Below are positions 1 to 7,767 of a stretch of 64,000 nucleotides of DNA, one piece after another. Every line of letters begins with the position of its first letter. The first letter of the stretch is position 1. The stretch is taken from positions 744,001 through 808,000 of the forward strand of contig JACKAJ010000016.1 of the NCBI GenBank assembly GCA_020635135.1, read 5' to 3'. The position numbers and the translations under genes are program-made. The notes below the pieces were generated by a model, which saw nothing but the letters and a program-made list of their open reading frames with translations, had not been told where the DNA came from and did not search any database. Origin of the DNA: Halobacteriovoraceae bacterium (GTDB lineage: Bacteria; Bdellovibrionota; Bacteriovoracia; Bacteriovoracales; Bacteriovoracaceae).

Positions 1-2
1 TG

Positions 3-497
3 TTACTTTTAGGCTATTGCCAATACTTACATCAATTCTCTGCTAGAGAAATTGAGACTCTCTTTGTTACAAGCTATCTCAAGGACGTAGGAATGTGCTA
101 TGTCCCTCAGGATTCACTCGATAAAGAAAAACTTTCACCTGAAGAAAAAAAGGCTCTAACGGTTCATCCCTATAACTCTACTTTACTACTTGAAAACCGA
201 GTTCCTTTAAACCGTACTTCACTAGAAATTGTCACCCATCACCATTTTCTCAACGATCAAATTCGACAAATTCGCTTAGGTGGGGTCCCTCAATCAAATC
301 AAGATTATGCGTTCGGGATCGAAACTTATTTAGTCGGAGTTTTCGATGTCTTAACGGCCATGACAACCGAACGTCCTTATAGAAAAGCAAGCTCTCTTTT
401 TGAGTCTCTCGACCTTATTAAAAACGTTATGGCCGATCAATACCCTCTCGAATACAAAGCCCTTATTTATTTTCTTAAAAACTTTTTCAAAGTATAA
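3..497 (+). CDS. Degenerate HD-GYP domain protein, C-terminal part (cut by window edge)
   Basis: The frame is open from base 3, so the N-terminus lies outside the window. The visible part follows the order of an HD-GYP domain: a helix matching the HD signature, then HPYNS..LLE, then a THHH segment, then FDVLTAMTTERPYR, which matches the family's FDALTS.RPYR block. Key residues are changed. The usual LLHDIGK reads YLKDVGM, so the metal-binding His of the HD pair is Lys and the following Lys is Met, and the HHE..DGSGYP block reads HHHFLND followed by LGG without GYP. Active HD-GYP proteins hydrolyse cyclic-di-GMP with a bi- or tri-nuclear metal centre. This one probably binds without cleaving, or acts as a signalling partner (inference). 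The family is fairly certain; loss of activity is inferred. Confidence 0.72.
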   Translation, partial: LLLGYCQYLHQFSAREIETLFVTSYLKDVGMCYVPQDSLDKEKLSPEEKKALTVHPYNSTLLLENRVPLNRTSLEIVTHHHFLNDQIRQIRLGGVPQSNQDYAFGIETYLVGVFDVLTAMTTERPYRKASSLFESLDLIKNVMADQYPLEYKALIYFLKNFFKV

Positions 498-591
498 AAA
501 ACCCTTTTCAATCGATGAAAGTTTTTTTTTAATAATAATTAGGAGGGCCCTTCGGAAGGGGCATCACACTCTTATATTCTAAGGAGGGAAT

Positions 592-813
592 ATGTCGACA
601 GATCTAGAAAGCCCATTAACTGGTATTATCGCAGAAGAAAATGTTGTTATTGATTTTGGAGAACATGAAGGAAAATCTGTTTTTGAAATCCAAGTAACTC
701 AACCCATTTATTACAAATTTTTATTACAAGAAAAAGAAAAAGGAAACTTTTACATTAGAAGAAGTAAAGACAAAATCTTTCGACTTTATATTCACGACAC
801 TCCTATTAATTAA
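592..813 (+). CDS. Small conserved-looking protein, 73 aa
   Basis: A very strong Shine-Dalgarno (AAGGAGGG) lies 5 bases before the ATG, and a clear terminator follows the stop, so this is a real gene despite its length. The protein has no signal peptide or membrane segment. Its middle, DFGEHEGKSVFEI, followed by an aromatic-rich stretch, resembles the short module DFG.y.GKsl.ei found in DUF3820 proteins and at the end of some exonuclease X-type proteins. That resemblance is weak and gives no function. A GC-rich hairpin at 547-562 lies in its leader, between this gene and the HD-GYP gene upstream. Confidence 0.7.
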   Translation: MSTDLESPLTGIIAEENVVIDFGEHEGKSVFEIQVTQPIYYKFLLQEKEKGNFYIRRSKDKIFRLYIHDTPIN

Positions 814-842
814 AATATTAACTAAAATGTTATAAGAATAAA

Positions 843-876
843 AAAGAGCTTAAGGGAAACTTAAGCTCTTTTTTTA
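843..876. terminator. Bidirectional rho-independent terminator
   Basis: A perfect 10-bp stem, AGAGCTTAAG (845-854) with CTTAAGCTCT (860-869), has the loop GGAAA. An A-run precedes it and a T-run follows. It ends the 73-aa gene on the plus strand and the small secreted-protein gene on the minus strand. Confidence 0.92.
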
Positions 877-877
877 T

Positions 878-1201
878 TTATTCACAAGGTTGGATTTCAA
901 CAAATGTTGGTTCAAGTGAACCTGGGTGAAAAACAACAGCATCAAGAACATCACCATCGAGAACTTTTTCAATAGTTATGACCAAGTCATCAGAAATTGT
1001 ATCGATAGCTTCAATAAAATCACCTTCATAGCAAACATCGACAATACCGTCATAATTCCAAACTTCTTCAGCCTTAGTAAAAAAATCTTCGGCTACAGTT
1101 GCATCAGAGATGGAATTCCCTTCAAAGTAAATCCCGACTTCCCTCGCCTCGGCCAATAGACTAACAGAGCACATCATCGCTAAAACAAATAATTTTTTCA
1201 T
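878..1201 (-). CDS. Small exported protein of unknown function
   Basis: The ATG at 1201 is chosen because GGGGAGGGG lies just upstream; a longer in-frame TTG start at 1216 would bury that site. The product of 107 residues begins with MKKLFVLAMM and a hydrophobic run ending ..LLAEA, a signal peptide for export. The mature part is acidic, rich in Asp, Glu and Val, with a Cys in the middle and one just before the C-terminus that could form a disulfide. I do not recognise a family. Confidence 0.75.
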   Translation of the reverse strand: MKKLFVLAMMCSVSLLAEAREVGIYFEGNSISDATVAEDFFTKAEEVWNYDGIVDVCYEGDFIEAIDTISDDLVITIEKVLDGDVLDAVVFHPGSLEPTFVEIQPCE

Positions 1202-1291
1202 AAATCCCCTCCCCAATTGTGGATTAAGTTTTGGCGGTATATCGCTTTTCTAGCGATAGGGCAAGAGATCAAATTTGAAAATCACACCGCA

Positions 1292-1843
1292 TTAATTTGT
1301 TAATGACTTGTGATAATGAGAAAAATGATTAAATTCAATCAGCATTTTTTCAAGTTTTGACTTCAACTTATTATCCGTGATATTCAGTTTATCTTCCGTC
1401 ATCTTGTCCTGAACTTTTGGAAACATGACACGTTTTCCAAAGATATGAGCTTCACGGTACTGAAAGACCATCTCAAGCTGCTCAATGGCCCGTAAGGCTC
1501 CAAAATATCCTGCTGCCACTCCGACAAATGCCGAGGGCTTTTCGTGAAGAGATTCAGGAAATTTAAGAAGATCGATAAAAAATTTCAGGGCCCCAGGAAA
1601 CGAACCATTGTATTCCGGGAGCACAGTGAGTATTCCATCACAATTTAAAATTTTTTCTTGAAAAGGTTCAAACTCTTTTGGTGTATTCCAATAAATATTT
1701 CCGTGAAAAATATTAGTAGGCAATGTTGATAGATCGAGAAGTTGGTTCTCAATATTCTGAGAGTTCATATAATTGCAACAAATATCAGCAACTGCTTTTG
1801 TGTATGAATTATTACGATTAGTCCCGGCAATAACTGTAATCAT
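1292..1843 (-). CDS. NAD(P)H-dependent FMN reductase family protein
   Basis: A flavodoxin-like fold of 183 residues. It starts MITVIAGTNRNNSYT, matching the phosphate-binding loop (GS.R..S.t) of NADPH-dependent FMN reductases, and contains LPEYNGSFPGALK, the family's PEYN.s.Pg.LK motif that contacts FMN. Such enzymes reduce free FMN or quinones in the cytoplasm. Its first 26 bases overlap the end of queG, so the two are translationally coupled. QueG needs an external electron source for its cobalamin and iron-sulfur centres, and a coupled flavin reductase could supply it (inference). The family call is firm; the substrate is not known. Confidence 0.85.
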   Translation of the reverse strand: MITVIAGTNRNNSYTKAVADICCNYMNSQNIENQLLDLSTLPTNIFHGNIYWNTPKEFEPFQEKILNCDGILTVLPEYNGSFPGALKFFIDLLKFPESLHEKPSAFVGVAAGYFGALRAIEQLEMVFQYREAHIFGKRVMFPKVQDKMTEDKLNITDNKLKSKLEKMLIEFNHFSHYHKSLTN

Positions 1844-2807
1844 GGCCCTGGTCTCCTTGTATGGCTTTTAGATTTTTAATCATACCGATTCTTCCAGGTC
1901 TTTCAAGGGCCGTGGCCTTAAACATTTTTTTGTATTCTCGATTCGACATACTTTCAAGATCCTGTAAGATTTCAGAAAGGTTACGGTGAAGGAAAAAATC
2001 TTCTAATAAAGTCAGTTTAGAACTTTTTTCATATACTTCAGAAGCAAAGTCTTTATCATTCCAGGGGCAAACCTCTTGGCATATATCACAACCGAAAATC
2101 TCCAGATTCTGAGAACTATATCCTGGTGGAGGTTTTTCAGCTTTAAATGTTTCTATGGTATAAGTCGATATGCATTTATTCGCTATGATCGTTCGATTTT
2201 CAGGGTCGATTGCACTTGTCGGGCAAGCATCAATGCATTTCGTGCATGTTCCACAATGATCTGTATCGAGAGATGGTCGTTGCAATCCAGGAATTTTAAT
2301 AGAAATGAGAACCGAACCAATGATAGTGTAGCTCCCTAACTCTCTATTTATTAGCATTGAATTCTTTCCAAACCACCCTAAACCAGATCGAAAAGCAAGA
2401 TCTCTTTCTAAAATAGGAAGAACATCAAGACTTAGTTTATAAGAAAAAGCACCCAGTTTATTTTTAATATATGTCGCTATAGTTTCTAACTTTTCTTTGA
2501 GATAAAAATGATAATCTTCCCCTCCGAATCCAAGAGCATAGTGAGCAATTTTAGCTTGGGAATTATCTTGAAATGTTTTGGGGTAAGGAAATAAAAAAAC
2601 TAGTGCAGATTGAAAATCAGGAAAAATCATTCTAATATCGCTTCTTTTTTCCCCCCTTTCTCCACTGAGATATTGAAGCTTCCCTTCCTTTTTAGAAGCT
2701 AGCCAACCTGTGAATTGATTATAAGAATGAGCGAGGGATTCTTCAGTATACCCCCAACTCCCAATATTCATTTCTTCGAGAAACTCTCGATCAAAGAGCG
2801 AATCCAT
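1818..2807 (-). CDS. queG: Epoxyqueuosine reductase
   Basis: QueG converts epoxyqueuosine to queuosine in the tRNA anticodon wobble position, using cobalamin and two [4Fe-4S] clusters. Visible here are the conserved block DVLPILERDLAFRSGLGWFG and two ferredoxin-type cysteine sets: CGTCTKCIDACPTSAI near residue 190, and CDICQEVCPWN near 240, preceded by GC. At 329 residues it lacks the C-terminal HEAT-like extension of the longer family members (about 380 residues in E. coli). It is followed by the overlapping FMN reductase gene, suggesting a dedicated electron donor. The short intergenic region before it starts holds no strong promoter that I can see. Confidence 0.93.
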   Translation of the reverse strand: MDSLFDREFLEEMNIGSWGYTEESLAHSYNQFTGWLASKKEGKLQYLSGERGEKRSDIRMIFPDFQSALVFLFPYPKTFQDNSQAKIAHYALGFGGEDYHFYLKEKLETIATYIKNKLGAFSYKLSLDVLPILERDLAFRSGLGWFGKNSMLINRELGSYTIIGSVLISIKIPGLQRPSLDTDHCGTCTKCIDACPTSAIDPENRTIIANKCISTYTIETFKAEKPPPGYSSQNLEIFGCDICQEVCPWNDKDFASEVYEKSSKLTLLEDFFLHRNLSEILQDLESMSNREYKKMFKATALERPGRIGMIKNLKAIQGDQGHDYSYCRD

Positions 2808-2838
2808 AACGTTTGATTACAATGATTGATCTTAGTTG

Positions 2839-4533
2839 TTAAGACATTTTAGGAATGATTTCGATAGCACCCGTAGGACATCTATCCACACAGGTATTAT
2901 CAAGAACACACTGCATGGCGTTTTCTTCATTTATCCGTGTTTCTTTATTCTCGTTGATTTCCCAGATCCCATACGGGCAAACAGAAATACAGTTTTGGCA
3001 AGAAGCGCATATATCAGTGTCGAGTATTATATGCCCTCTTTCAAACTCCACTTTTTGTCGAAGATGCTGGGAGCTATCTTGCTTAGAATTATTTTTTGAG
3101 CGCAAATCGCGAATGATTTCAACACGAACTGAATTGGAAGTTCCATGCTTAAAGAAGCTTCCATCTCCGTGAGTTATAACAATTTTGTCCCCATTTTGGA
3201 GTTGTTCCTCGGTCTTGAGTTTTTGAAGAACTTTTTGTTCAAGCTCTAACATATCATCTTCTGCTGAATCAATATAATACGGTGTAATCCCCCAATAAAG
3301 ACACATCCTCCGAATCGCTTGAAGTGATGGAGTCACACCAAGGACTTTGACATTAGGACGAAATCGAGTCATTTTCAGACAAGAATTCCCCCTTTGGGTA
3401 AGCGAAAGGACCCAGCGGGCATTAGTCTTTTCAGCTATCAAGGAGGCGGCGACTTGATTAGAGGCTGTAACACTTGAGAGATCGATATTTCTAAGAAATG
3501 GTCTTTCTTTAGGTGTCTTTTCCGCTTCTTCAACAATTTTATCCATCATTTTTATAGTTTCGATGGGATACTTACCTGTTGCCGTTTCCCCACTCAACAT
3601 AACCGCATCGGTTCCATCCCAAATTGCGTTCGCCACGTCACTGGCCTCAGCCCGAGTTGGTCTTGAATTGTGGACCATGGACTCTAGCATTTGGGTTGCT
3701 GTAATAACTGGAACACCTTTAAAATTGCATTTATCAATTATTTTTTTTTGAATTGAGGGGACAAGGTGGTTTCCAACTTCAACGGCCATGTCTCCTCTCG
3801 CAATCATAATAACATCAGTGACTTTAATAATTTCATCTATGTTTTCAACAGCCTCAGGTTTTTCAATTTTAGAAACTATAGGGATATCAACTTTAAGTTT
3901 ATGTAGGAGGTATTTTACCTTAAGGATATCTTGAGGCTCGCGAACAAAACTTAATGCAAAATAATCCACATGATTTTTAACCGCAAAATACAAATCCTTT
4001 TCATCTTTTTCAGTTAAACTTGGGGCTGATACTTTTATATCAGGAAGATTAATTCCTTTATTAGAAGTAAGCTTTCCGCCAACTATAACTTCAATACTTA
4101 TAGTATGTTGTTTTTTTTCGATGACTTTTGTTTCAAGTAATCCATCATCAAAGAGAACACGCGCTCCTGGCTTAGCGTCTAAAACAAGTTCTTTGTAAGT
4201 CGAGGGGATAAATTTTTGACCTTTAAAATTTGGAATTTGATCTTCATAACCCAATTCCCAAATTTCTCCCTCTTTTAACTCAAGAGGCGTATCAAGTTTT
4301 GAAACTCTAATTTTAGGTCCTTGAAGATCAGCTAATATAGCCACTTCTCTTCCAACATTTTTAGAAGCTTCGCGAATATTTTGAATTAACTTAAGATGCC
4401 CATCGTGAGAACCATGACTCATGTTCAGTCGAGCAACATTGAGACCAGCCTTGATAAGACTTTCAATAGTTTTGATATCTGAACTGCTCGGACCTAAAGT
4501 TGCAACAATCTTGGCCCTTCTTCGACTTCCCAT
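2839..4533 (-). CDS. pyk: Pyruvate kinase fused to a C-terminal ferredoxin-like domain
   Basis: Residues 1 to about 480 are a complete pyruvate kinase, which makes pyruvate and ATP from phosphoenolpyruvate and ADP. Visible are ARLNMSHGSHDGH, DLQGPKIRV, the catalytic stretch KIEKPEAVENIDEI, MIARGDMAVEVG, TATQMLESM and MLSGETATGKYP. After a short linker, residues 500-560 carry a 2x[4Fe-4S] ferredoxin-type domain: CASCQNCISVCP, then CVLDNTCVDRCPTGAIEI. In the second set the second Cys position (CxxCxxCxxxCP) is Asp, giving CxxDxxCxxxCP, as in ferredoxins where Asp ligates a [4Fe-4S] or the cluster is [3Fe-4S]. Ordinary bacterial pyruvate kinases are about 470 residues and have no such domain. 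The reading frame is continuous, so this is a real fusion. Its role (redox sensing or electron transfer near pyruvate metabolism) is unknown. Confidence 0.93.
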   Translation of the reverse strand: MGSRRRAKIVATLGPSSSDIKTIESLIKAGLNVARLNMSHGSHDGHLKLIQNIREASKNVGREVAILADLQGPKIRVSKLDTPLELKEGEIWELGYEDQIPNFKGQKFIPSTYKELVLDAKPGARVLFDDGLLETKVIEKKQHTISIEVIVGGKLTSNKGINLPDIKVSAPSLTEKDEKDLYFAVKNHVDYFALSFVREPQDILKVKYLLHKLKVDIPIVSKIEKPEAVENIDEIIKVTDVIMIARGDMAVEVGNHLVPSIQKKIIDKCNFKGVPVITATQMLESMVHNSRPTRAEASDVANAIWDGTDAVMLSGETATGKYPIETIKMMDKIVEEAEKTPKERPFLRNIDLSSVTASNQVAASLIAEKTNARWVLSLTQRGNSCLKMTRFRPNVKVLGVTPSLQAIRRMCLYWGITPYYIDSAEDDMLELEQKVLQKLKTEEQLQNGDKIVITHGDGSFFKHGTSNSVRVEIIRDLRSKNNSKQDSSQHLRQKVEFERGHIILDTDICASCQNCISVCPYGIWEINENKETRINEENAMQCVLDNTCVDRCPTGAIEIIPKMS

Positions 4534-4587
4534 GCCCTCACCATAATCTTTTTGTGTGGGTTTGTATATATATTAAGAGCTATGACG

Positions 4588-6543
4588 TTATGCTTTACTC
4601 GTTCTTTCCTCTTCGAGATACCTCTTCAACCTTGCAATTTCTTCTTCGTGCATCTCTCTCAGAGTTTTCATAGTATTTTCATATTGAGTAACAAGATTTT
4701 TCTTTTGAAGATCAAAGTCGGACTTTAAAAGTGTTTTTTCTCTGTTATGTTCAGTGTTGAGTCTTGATTTTTCAGCATGATGTTCAACAGACATTTGGCG
4801 AATTTTATTTTCATATTTTTCAGTCACATCATTCAAAATTCTTTCATTTCGAATTGCTTGTTTTGTTAACTTCGTTTCAAGATTATTTCGAAGTTCGCCC
4901 ATCGAATTAGAAAATTCTCTTTCTCGTAACTCTCTTTCAATATAGTGATCTCTATCTTTAGCTTCTATTTGGTTTCCAAAATATTCTGCTTGAGCTTTGA
5001 GATGAATATTTTTATCAGCACTGACTTTGTGATATTGCTCATTAAACTGCGCTTCCATCCGCTCTTTTTCAAATTCGAGCTGCTCGAGTTTCTTTCTCGT
5101 TTTAAGGTCGCGTTGATTGATATCTTTATCATATTTCATTTTCATCGCACGACGTTCTTCTGCATTGTTCTTATTTGTCTCTCGAACAAACTGATCTTTA
5201 TCTCTTTGAACATCGTCGCGGACTGCTTCCAAAGCTTCTTTTTGTTTTCGCTCAAGGTCTGTTAAATTTGTAGCATAAGTTCTTTTAATTCTTTCTTTGC
5301 TTGCTGAAAACCTTTGGTCTTTTAAGAGATTTGCTCTTTCATTTTGAACTTGATCTTCTTTAATCTTTCTATTCAGAGATTGTTTGATCTCAGTCCGCAT
5401 TTTCCTTTCGTGATTAAGGTTTTCCAAGTTTTGCTGTCGATGCTGAGCAATGATTTTTGCTTCTTTACGAGTCCGATCAATTTTATCGATTTCATTTTGT
5501 TTATAAAACTCATCAGACATTTTGTTAATTTGACGATCTCTAGAAATTCGATATTGTTTTTGAGTGTCTTTTAAGGCACTAATTTTATTTTCGTGTCGAC
5601 GCTCCTGTTTCCGCAGCTCTTGGTTATATTGATCTTGAGCACTGTTGAGTGAGCCATAACCACCGGAACTTTCTTTTAACTGTCTTTCCCGGATATTGTC
5701 GAATTTTAAATCTTCTAAGCTTTTTCGATACTGACGACTTTGACGATCCAATTCGTGGTTCATCTTCTCGTTGGCTTCTTTATTAATTCTCTGATAATTT
5801 TTGATGTTATCTTCGTTTTTCTGGCGATAGCGATCTCTCAATTCGTTTAAGTTTCTATCGTAAATCGACTTGTTTGTCTCAATTTGATTTTCTTGAGATT
5901 TTTTAAGATAACGAATTTGGTCACGAGATTTATTTTTAAGTTCGTAATTCTTTTTAGTCGAATCTGCATTTATTTTATGGATTCTGTCGTTGAGATTTTC
6001 TTGAATTCTATTAACTTCTTGCTTTTGTTCTTCTTTAGATCCTCTCACGGCTTCGTTATAATTGTCTCGCATTCGATCGAGGCTACCTTGAGCATCTTCA
6101 GAGACCCTATTGAGAGAATCTCTATGCTTTCTATTATTGTATTCGAGTTGATTTTGATGAGTATATTTTTCGTTTTTTAAATTCTTGTTATAACTATCAT
6201 TAAGATAGGATAGTTTTTCGTTGAATTTATTTTGTTGCTTTTCTGAGCTTTCGGTAAAATTATTTCGAACATTTTCTAACTGTGATCGCAATTCATTTTT
6301 TTTTCTGGCAAGTTCTTTAGAAACGTATTCAGACATTTCATTTTGCTTATCACGAAAATTTTCTCGCGTTTCTTTAAGATTTTCTTGGTAAGCTTCATCG
6401 CGATTCTCGAGACGCTCTTGATTACTTTTCTTTAAGTTATCAATCTCTTTTTTATGAGAACGCTCGAGATCCTTAAGAGAACGATAGTATTCTTTTTGTT
6501 TGTCACTCAGTGTTCGTGAATAATCAACACCATCCATGGCCAT
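4588..6543 (-). CDS. Long cytoplasmic coiled-coil protein, possible filament former
   Basis: 651 residues, almost entirely charged alpha-helix (Lys, Glu, Arg, Asn, Asp, Gln), with heptad-like spacing and no signal peptide, membrane segment or globular domain. Short breaks occur, for example the Gly/Ser stretch SSGGYGSLNS near residue 290. Similar all-coil proteins form intracellular filaments or scaffolds (crescentin-like or Ccrp-type proteins in Bdellovibrio), but no specific family is recognisable and composition alone can mimic that. It lies between pyk and the DsbA-like lipoprotein gene on the same strand. The ATG at 6543 has a GGGA-type site; an in-frame ATG two codons later is equally possible. 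Confidence 0.85.
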   Translation of the reverse strand: MAMDGVDYSRTLSDKQKEYYRSLKDLERSHKKEIDNLKKSNQERLENRDEAYQENLKETRENFRDKQNEMSEYVSKELARKKNELRSQLENVRNNFTESSEKQQNKFNEKLSYLNDSYNKNLKNEKYTHQNQLEYNNRKHRDSLNRVSEDAQGSLDRMRDNYNEAVRGSKEEQKQEVNRIQENLNDRIHKINADSTKKNYELKNKSRDQIRYLKKSQENQIETNKSIYDRNLNELRDRYRQKNEDNIKNYQRINKEANEKMNHELDRQSRQYRKSLEDLKFDNIRERQLKESSGGYGSLNSAQDQYNQELRKQERRHENKISALKDTQKQYRISRDRQINKMSDEFYKQNEIDKIDRTRKEAKIIAQHRQQNLENLNHERKMRTEIKQSLNRKIKEDQVQNERANLLKDQRFSASKERIKRTYATNLTDLERKQKEALEAVRDDVQRDKDQFVRETNKNNAEERRAMKMKYDKDINQRDLKTRKKLEQLEFEKERMEAQFNEQYHKVSADKNIHLKAQAEYFGNQIEAKDRDHYIERELREREFSNSMGELRNNLETKLTKQAIRNERILNDVTEKYENKIRQMSVEHHAEKSRLNTEHNREKTLLKSDFDLQKKNLVTQYENTMKTLREMHEEEIARLKRYLEEERTSKA

Positions 6544-6664
6544 GATTTTCGTCCCTTAGCTTAAACTTTATGCCTGGAGCACGCTCCAAGCGCTACTCCT
6601 CATTATAGCATGGGGCAACATTAGGATGGACTCGGGCAAACTTTACGGATACCCGAGAGTTTTG

Positions 6665-7687
6665 CTATTTTTTCAGTTCTTCATCAATCACTTCAGAGAA
6701 GACTTCTTCGCTCTGAGCTCCCATCACGATCTTCCCATTGACGAAAAAGGTCGGTGTTGAGCGGATTCCGAGGCTTATCCCCTGCTGAACGTCGGCTTCA
6801 ACATAGTCATTGAATTTTTTGGTATCAAGGCATTCATCAAATTTCTTTGAATCTACTCCAAATTCTTTAGCATATTTTTTGAGCTTATCATTGGCTAACC
6901 AACGTTGGTTGGCGAAAAGGTGCTCATGAAACTTCCAAAAAGATTTAGGGTTTTGCTCATTAACACACATCAAGGCTAAAGAAGCTGACCTGGCATCGGC
7001 ATGGCTTGGAAGTGGAAAGTGCTTATAAACAACTTGAAGTTTCTTTTCTCCATATTTCTTTTTGAGCTTTTGTATAGTTTCAACAGCTTTCGCACAGTGA
7101 GGGCACTGAAAATCGGAAAATTCAACAAGTGTTACTTTTGCATCTTTGCTCCCCCAACTTGGCGCATTTCCAATTTTCACATCAAAAGTTGGACGCTGAG
7201 GCTTTTCAAGATAAATTTCAACGTCACCTGACGTTTTGGATCCCATCCAGGCTTCAAGTGCTTCTCTTTGTTTTCCTCTTTTCAGATAATCACTTAACTG
7301 AGCTCGAAATTGAGCATTAACGTGAGTATCAGGTACATTTTGCTCTTTAATGAAGTCATTTATTTCTTTATCGGTTACTTTGACTTTCGAGAATACAAAT
7401 TTTTCAAGGTATTGCTCTTTAGTCATTCCTTTCGATTTCGGATCTTGTTCGATGAATTTATCCATTAAAACTTCTTTTATTTTATTGAACTTTAAGTTGA
7501 ATATAGTCATCTTTTGTTCATAAAGTTCCGTCTCGAGACCTTTCATCATTTCATCCATCGTGATTTCAATGGAGCCAACCTTAGCGACAATTTTGTCATT
7601 AGGTGCTTTTTTAAATTTATAGGAAGGTTCGGAATGCGATTCACTACAAGAAATAAGGGCCAATATCAGAAATAATCTAATCAACAT
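6665..7687 (-). CDS. DsbA/thioredoxin-fold lipoprotein with SurA-like N-terminal region
   Basis: A strong ribosome site (AAGGAG) precedes the ATG. The N-terminus MLIRLFLILALISC is a lipoprotein signal with lipobox LISC, so the protein is anchored in the envelope. Residues 30-150 resemble the helical N-terminal region of SurA/PrsA-type chaperones (AKVGSIEITMDEM, then QYLEKFVF..KVKVTDKEI). Residues 170-335 form a DsbA/DsbG-type thioredoxin fold: VEFSDFQCPHCAKAV near 195 carries the CPHC redox site, KHFPLP follows, and STPTFFVNG holds the cis-proline. It probably catalyses disulfide formation or isomerisation in the periplasm, with its own client-binding region. Two-domain proteins of this type are known from Deltaproteobacteria-like genomes. 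Confidence 0.88.
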   Translation of the reverse strand: MLIRLFLILALISCSESHSEPSYKFKKAPNDKIVAKVGSIEITMDEMMKGLETELYEQKMTIFNLKFNKIKEVLMDKFIEQDPKSKGMTKEQYLEKFVFSKVKVTDKEINDFIKEQNVPDTHVNAQFRAQLSDYLKRGKQREALEAWMGSKTSGDVEIYLEKPQRPTFDVKIGNAPSWGSKDAKVTLVEFSDFQCPHCAKAVETIQKLKKKYGEKKLQVVYKHFPLPSHADARSASLALMCVNEQNPKSFWKFHEHLFANQRWLANDKLKKYAKEFGVDSKKFDECLDTKKFNDYVEADVQQGISLGIRSTPTFFVNGKIVMGAQSEEVFSEVIDEELKK

Positions 7688-7767
7688 GTATATTCTCCTT
7701 AAGGGGGCTTTTGGGTGTTAGTTTATCCAAATTATCATAGAATCTAAAGTTAAAAGAAAGTCAATTA

